Source of the DNA: JBFHNV01 sp965365655
GTDB taxonomy: Bacteria > Pseudomonadota > Gammaproteobacteria > HK1
Length of the DNA: 16,725 nt
Direction of reading: 5' to 3'
Assembly: GCA_965365655.1 (NCBI GenBank)
Contig: CBDUCN010000086.1
Span: 1 to 16,725, forward strand
Each line of letters begins with the position of its first letter. Positions within the stretch are counted from its first letter, which is position 1. Below, piece by piece: positions 13,878 to 16,725 of the stretch. The notes under the pieces were generated by a model. It had not been told where the DNA came from, did not search any database, and saw only the letters and a program-made list of their open reading frames with translations. A program made the translations under genes and the position numbers.

Positions 13878-14360
13878 GTGGACAGAGCAGGAGGCAGCCG
13901 TGGCGCCCGGGGGGGCCGCGGGCGGGAGACCGTGGGGTGGCGCGAGTGGGTGTCGCTGCCCGACCTCGGCGTGGAGCACGTGAAGTGCAAGGTCGACACC
14001 GGCGCCCGCACGTCCGCGCTGCACGCGTTCTTCGTGGAGCCCTTCGAGGAGCACGGCCGGCAGCGTGTACGCTTCGGTCTGCACCCCTACCAGCGCGACA
14101 CCGCCACCGAGTGCATCTGCGTCGCGGACGTGGTCGACCGGCGCCGGGTCAGCGACTCCGGGGGGCACCGCGAGATGCGCTGGGTGATCCGCACGCGGGT
14201 CGGGCTGATGGGCGCGTGCTTCCCCGTGGAGACGACGCTCACCGACCGCGAGACCATGCTGTTCCGCATGCTGCTCGGGCGCAGCGCGCTGCGGGGCCGC
14301 TACGTGGTCGACCCGTCGCGCTCCTTCCTCGGCGGGCGGCCCGCGCCGCGCCCGCGCTGA
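13878..14360 (+). CDS. rimB: ATP-dependent zinc protease family protein (RimB-like)
   Basis: A 160-residue protein of the DUF785 family, annotated as ATP-dependent zinc protease, with a retropepsin-like fold. The core motif KVDTGARTSALHA (38-50) holds the Asp-Thr-Gly triad typical of aspartic proteases, preceded by GWREWVSLPDLG (20-31). RETMLFRMLLGRSAL (124-138) and the RYVVDPSRSF end (141-150) are also characteristic. Family members accompany rimK, and in Pseudomonas the partner RimB is linked to control of S6 modification. The GTG at 13878 gives a Gly/Arg-rich lead of about 18 residues. An internal GTG at 13932 with GGGAG close upstream is the alternative and would begin right at the conserved GWREW. 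It is first in the cluster, 23 bp before rimK. Confidence 0.85.
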   Translation: MDRAGGSRGARGGRGRETVGWREWVSLPDLGVEHVKCKVDTGARTSALHAFFVEPFEEHGRQRVRFGLHPYQRDTATECICVADVVDRRRVSDSGGHREMRWVIRTRVGLMGACFPVETTLTDRETMLFRMLLGRSALRGRYVVDPSRSFLGGRPAPRPR

Positions 14361-14383
14361 CATCCGTTTTTCCAGGAACGTTC

Positions 14384-15289
14384 ATGAGACTCGCCATCCT
14401 GTCGCGCAACCCGCGGCTCTACTCCACACGGCGCCTGGTCGAGGCCGCGAAGGCCCGCGATCACGAGGTCCACGTGCTGGACCACCTGAAGTGCTACATG
14501 GACATCGCGTCGCACGCGCCGGCGGTGCACTACCGCGGCGAGAAGCTCGACTACTTCGACGCGGTGATCCCGCGCATCGGCGCGTCGGTCACGTTCTACG
14601 GCTCCGCGGTGGTGCGCCAGTTCGAGATGATGGGCACCTACTGCCTCAACGAGTCGGTGGCCATCACCCGCTCGCGCGACAAGCTGCGCTCGCTGCAGAT
14701 CCTCGCGCGCGCCGGCATCGGGCTGCCCGTGACCGCGTTCGCGCACCTCACCGAGGCCACCGAGGATCTGATCAGCATCGTCGGCGGCGCGCCGCTGGTC
14801 GTGAAGCTGCTGGAAGGCACCCAGGGCAAGGGCATCGTGCTCGCCGAGAGCAAGTCCGCCGCGACGGCGATCATCGAGGCGTTCCGCGGCCTGAAGGCCA
14901 ACTTCCTGGTGCAGGAGTTCATCAAGGAGGCGGGCGGCGCCGACATCCGCTGCTTCGTCGTCGGCAACAAGGTCGTCGCGGCGATGAAGCGCCAGGCCGC
15001 GAAGGGCGAGTTCCGGTCCAACCTGCATCGCGGCGGCACCGCGTCGCTGGTCAAGCTCACCCCCGAGGAGCGATCCACCGCGGTGCGCTCGGCGCAGCGC
15101 ATGGGCCTGAACGTGGCCGGCGTGGACGTGCTGCGCTCGAACCACGGCCCGGTGGTGCTGGAGGTCAACTCGTCGCCCGGGCTGGAGGGCATCGAGGCCG
15201 CCACCGGCAGGGACGTCGCGGGACTGATCATGGACTTCGTCGAGGAGAACGCGCGCCACGGGCGCACCAAGACGCGGGGCAAGGGTTGA
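14384..15289 (+). CDS. rimK: RimK, ribosomal protein S6 glutamate ligase (ATP-grasp)
   Basis: A 301-residue ATP-grasp ligase, full length for RimK. It adds glutamate residues to the C-terminus of ribosomal protein S6 using ATP. Seen are MRLAILSRNPRLYSTRRL (1-18), the domain-1 DAVIPRIGASVTFYG (59-73), SRDKLRSLQILARAGIGLP (97-115), the ATP-loop KLLEGTQGKGIVL (141-153), QEFIKEAGGADIRCFVVG (177-194) and the Mg-binding VVLEVNSSPGLEGIE (257-271). The ATG at 14384 has AGGAA about 6 nt upstream. A lysine/arginine-rich tail ends the protein. It shares the cluster with the protease-like gene before it and the desuccinylase-like gene after it, which starts inside its stop codon. Confidence 0.95.
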   Translation: MRLAILSRNPRLYSTRRLVEAAKARDHEVHVLDHLKCYMDIASHAPAVHYRGEKLDYFDAVIPRIGASVTFYGSAVVRQFEMMGTYCLNESVAITRSRDKLRSLQILARAGIGLPVTAFAHLTEATEDLISIVGGAPLVVKLLEGTQGKGIVLAESKSAATAIIEAFRGLKANFLVQEFIKEAGGADIRCFVVGNKVVAAMKRQAAKGEFRSNLHRGGTASLVKLTPEERSTAVRSAQRMGLNVAGVDVLRSNHGPVVLEVNSSPGLEGIEAATGRDVAGLIMDFVEENARHGRTKTRGKG

Positions 15290-16308
15290 ACCGCAGCCTG
15301 CGTATAGGCGGCGAGGAGATTGCTCCGGGGACCCGCGCGACCGTCGAGCTGCCGGTGCCGCAGCTCTACACCCACACCCCGCTGACGATGCCGGTGCAGG
15401 TGGTGCGCGGGCGCCGCGACGGGCCGTGCCTGTTCGTGTCGGCGGCGATCCACGGCGACGAGCTGAACGGCGTGGAGATCATCCGCCGGCTGCTGCGCCG
15501 CCCGGCGCTCGCGCGCCTGCGCGGCACGCTGGTCGCGATCCCCATCGTCAACGTCTACGGCGTGCTGCAGCACTCGCGTTACCTGCCCGACCGCCGGGAT
15601 CTGAACCGCAGCTTCCCCGGCTCCGAGCGCGGCTCGCTGGCGGCGCGCCTCGCGGATCGCTTCATGGGCGACATCGTGCACAACTGCACCCACGGCATCG
15701 ACCTTCACACCGGCGCCGCCCACCGCGAGAACCTGCCGCAGATCCGCGGCGACCTCGACGACCCGGCGACCCTGGAGCTGGCCCGCGGCTTCGGCGTGCC
15801 GGTGCTGATCAACGCGCCGACCCGCGACGGCTCGCTGCGCGGCGCGGCGTCGGAGGCCGGCATCCCGACCCTGCTCTACGAGGCGGGCGAGGCGCTGCGC
15901 TTCGACGAGCCGGCGATCCGCCCGGGCGTGCAGGGGATCCTGAACGTGATGCGCACGCTCGGCATGCTGGCGCCGTCGCGCAGCCGGCGCACGCCGCGCG
16001 AGCCGCTGGTGGCGCGCGCGACGAGCTGGGTGCGGGCGCCGGAGAGCGGGGTGTTCCGCAGCGCGTCGCCGCTCGGCGCGTACGTCTACGAGGGCCAGCG
16101 CCTGGGGCTGGTCGCGGATCCGTTCGGCGACGCGGAGCTCGAGGTGCGCGCGCCTGGCGAGGGACTGATCATCGGGCGCTCGCGCCTGCCCATCGTGCAC
16201 CAGGGCGACGCGCTGTTCCACGTCGCGCGCTTCGACGAGGGCGCGAAGGTCGCGCAGCACGTGGAGGACTTCCAGTCCGCCCACGAGGGGCAGGCGCCGC
16301 CGTACTGA
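15286..16308 (+). CDS. Succinylglutamate desuccinylase/aspartoacylase-family zinc hydrolase
   Basis: A 340-residue M14-like zinc hydrolase. Zinc ligands are visible as H56 and E59 in AAIHGDE and H141 in DLHTG; the likely catalytic glutamate is E199 in LLYEAGE. The substrate-facing DRRDLNRSFPG (102-112) is also conserved. The C-terminal third (about 240-320) is a beta-rich lid domain as in AstE/aspartoacylase relatives. It starts at a TTG that overlaps the rimK stop (TTGA), with AAGGG directly before it. No other start in the frame preserves the conserved N-terminus ELPVPQLYTHTPLTMPV (21-37), so coupled translation with rimK is likely. Family members remove acyl or amino-acyl groups from amino acids. 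In this setting the substrate could be a glutamyl product of RimK, which is inference. It is not true AstE, since no arginine-succinyltransferase genes are nearby. Confidence 0.9.
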   Translation: MNRSLRIGGEEIAPGTRATVELPVPQLYTHTPLTMPVQVVRGRRDGPCLFVSAAIHGDELNGVEIIRRLLRRPALARLRGTLVAIPIVNVYGVLQHSRYLPDRRDLNRSFPGSERGSLAARLADRFMGDIVHNCTHGIDLHTGAAHRENLPQIRGDLDDPATLELARGFGVPVLINAPTRDGSLRGAASEAGIPTLLYEAGEALRFDEPAIRPGVQGILNVMRTLGMLAPSRSRRTPREPLVARATSWVRAPESGVFRSASPLGAYVYEGQRLGLVADPFGDAELEVRAPGEGLIIGRSRLPIVHQGDALFHVARFDEGAKVAQHVEDFQSAHEGQAPPY

Positions 16309-16327
16309 CGCGGGCCGCGCCCGCGCT

Positions 16328-16567
16328 TCAGCGCCGCGGCCCGCCCGCGCCCGGCGGCTCGCCGGCCACGCCCAGCGACAGCAGCACCGACATGAACTCC
16401 TCCTCCGAGAGGTCGACGCGCTCCACCACGCGGCCGTAGAGCATCACCGTGGGCACCGACTCGCGCCCGAGCTCGCGGCGCGCGAGGTGAAGCTCGTGCA
16501 GCACGATGCGCTGCACCCGCGTGAGGCCGTCGCGCACGTCGGGGATGATGTCGCGCGGGTCGTGCAT
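16328..16567 (-). CDS. Small conserved hypothetical protein
   Basis: A 79-residue soluble protein of unknown function beginning MHDPRDIIPDVRDGLTRVQR (1-20). It looks all-helical apart from a central PTVMLYGRVVERVDLS (42-57), and reads EEEFMSVLLSLG (58-69) before a Gly/Pro-rich end. It has no signal peptide, membrane segment or cysteine. I recall similar short proteins in other proteobacteria, but no function for them. The ATG at 16567 is preferred because the conserved-looking part starts there. The frame is open for 23 more codons without character. There is no clear Shine-Dalgarno site, but TATGCT lies just upstream and could be a -10 box of a leaderless transcript. It converges with the desuccinylase-like gene, 19 bp away. 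Confidence 0.65.
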   Translation of the reverse strand: MHDPRDIIPDVRDGLTRVQRIVLHELHLARRELGRESVPTVMLYGRVVERVDLSEEEFMSVLLSLGVAGEPPGAGGPRR

Positions 16568-16661
16568 CGCGCGAGCATAACGGCAGGGGTCCTGCGCCGC
16601 AGGCCGCGTGTCCGGCGCGGCGAGGCGCGCACGCACGGGACGCGCTGCCGTCGCCGGCCGG

Positions 16662-16725
16662 TCAGTCGGACACGCCGAGGCGCTTGTGCAGCGCGCTGCT
16701 GGTGGTGGTGTACTGCACCGTCTGC
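16662..16725 (-). CDS. C-terminal end of an unidentified protein (partial)
   Basis: A minus-strand reading frame enters from the right edge and ends at TGA (16662-16664), giving the last 20 residues: QTVQYTTTSSALHKRLGVSD. The composition looks like genuine protein rather than the Arg/Pro/Ala-rich noise of shadow frames in this window. The rest lies outside the window and I do not recognise the family. The 94 bp between it and the small protein gene hold no other feature I can support. Confidence 0.45.
   Translation of the reverse strand, partial: QTVQYTTTSSALHKRLGVSD

Noticed and set aside
11709..14360. Very long plus-strand open frame antisense to the Kef gene and running into the protease-like gene
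   Set aside because: Its first 700 residues are the mirror of the Kef coding sequence and are rich in Gln, His, Arg and Ala with no domain. Only the last 160 residues (from 13878) are real.
1..16725. CRISPR arrays, tRNA or rRNA genes, insertion sequences
   Set aside because: No regularly spaced repeats, cloverleaf-like sequence, transposase motifs or paired terminal repeats were seen on reading; a covariance-model scan would settle RNA genes.

Overview
The window comes from a very GC-rich chromosome (roughly 70% G+C by eye) of a Gram-negative bacterium, most likely a beta- or gammaproteobacterium. This rests on the gene families present: a TRAP transporter, periplasmic cupredoxin and multicopper oxidase, a TolC-family outer-membrane protein, RimK and a Kef antiporter. 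Base composition keeps most frames open, so many long antisense ORFs are spurious and starts had to be chosen from Shine-Dalgarno sites, signal peptides and family length.

Region 1 (197-6241, all minus strand): an acyl-CoA dehydrogenase-fold protein, a three-gene TRAP transporter (dctP, dctQ, dctM) and a class III aminotransferase, in that order of transcription. The acyl-CoA dehydrogenase homologue lacks the catalytic glutamate at both known positions and looks like a 3-sulfinopropionyl-CoA desulfinase. The block may therefore import and break down an organosulfur acid. A 34-nt perfect palindrome lies between dctP and dctQ.

Region 2 (6242-11972): a copper-handling locus. On the plus strand a decayed, frame-shifted remnant of a copper-type P1B ATPase (about 6270-6849) is followed by an intact lipoprotein cytochrome c. 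Converging on it from the minus strand is an operon-like run: His-rich exported protein, CusF-like copper-binding protein, TolC-family lipoprotein, Tat-exported multicopper oxidase and CopI-like cupredoxin. No inner-membrane copper pump survives in the window, so what remains is oxidation, binding and outer-membrane functions.

Region 3 (12012-16567): a minus-strand CPA2/Kef-type cation:proton antiporter diverges from a tight plus-strand set of three genes. These encode an ATP-dependent zinc protease family protein (RimB-like), RimK (an ATP-grasp ligase that adds glutamate to ribosomal protein S6) and a succinylglutamate desuccinylase/aspartoacylase-family zinc hydrolase that overlaps rimK by four bases. 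A small conserved-looking minus-strand protein of unknown function follows, and the 3' end of one more minus-strand gene reaches the right edge.

The two items most worth a second look are the hidden ATPase relic, which an ORF finder would fuse to the cytochrome c, and the desulfinase-like enzyme beside a TRAP transporter. No tRNA, rRNA, CRISPR array or insertion sequence was seen.
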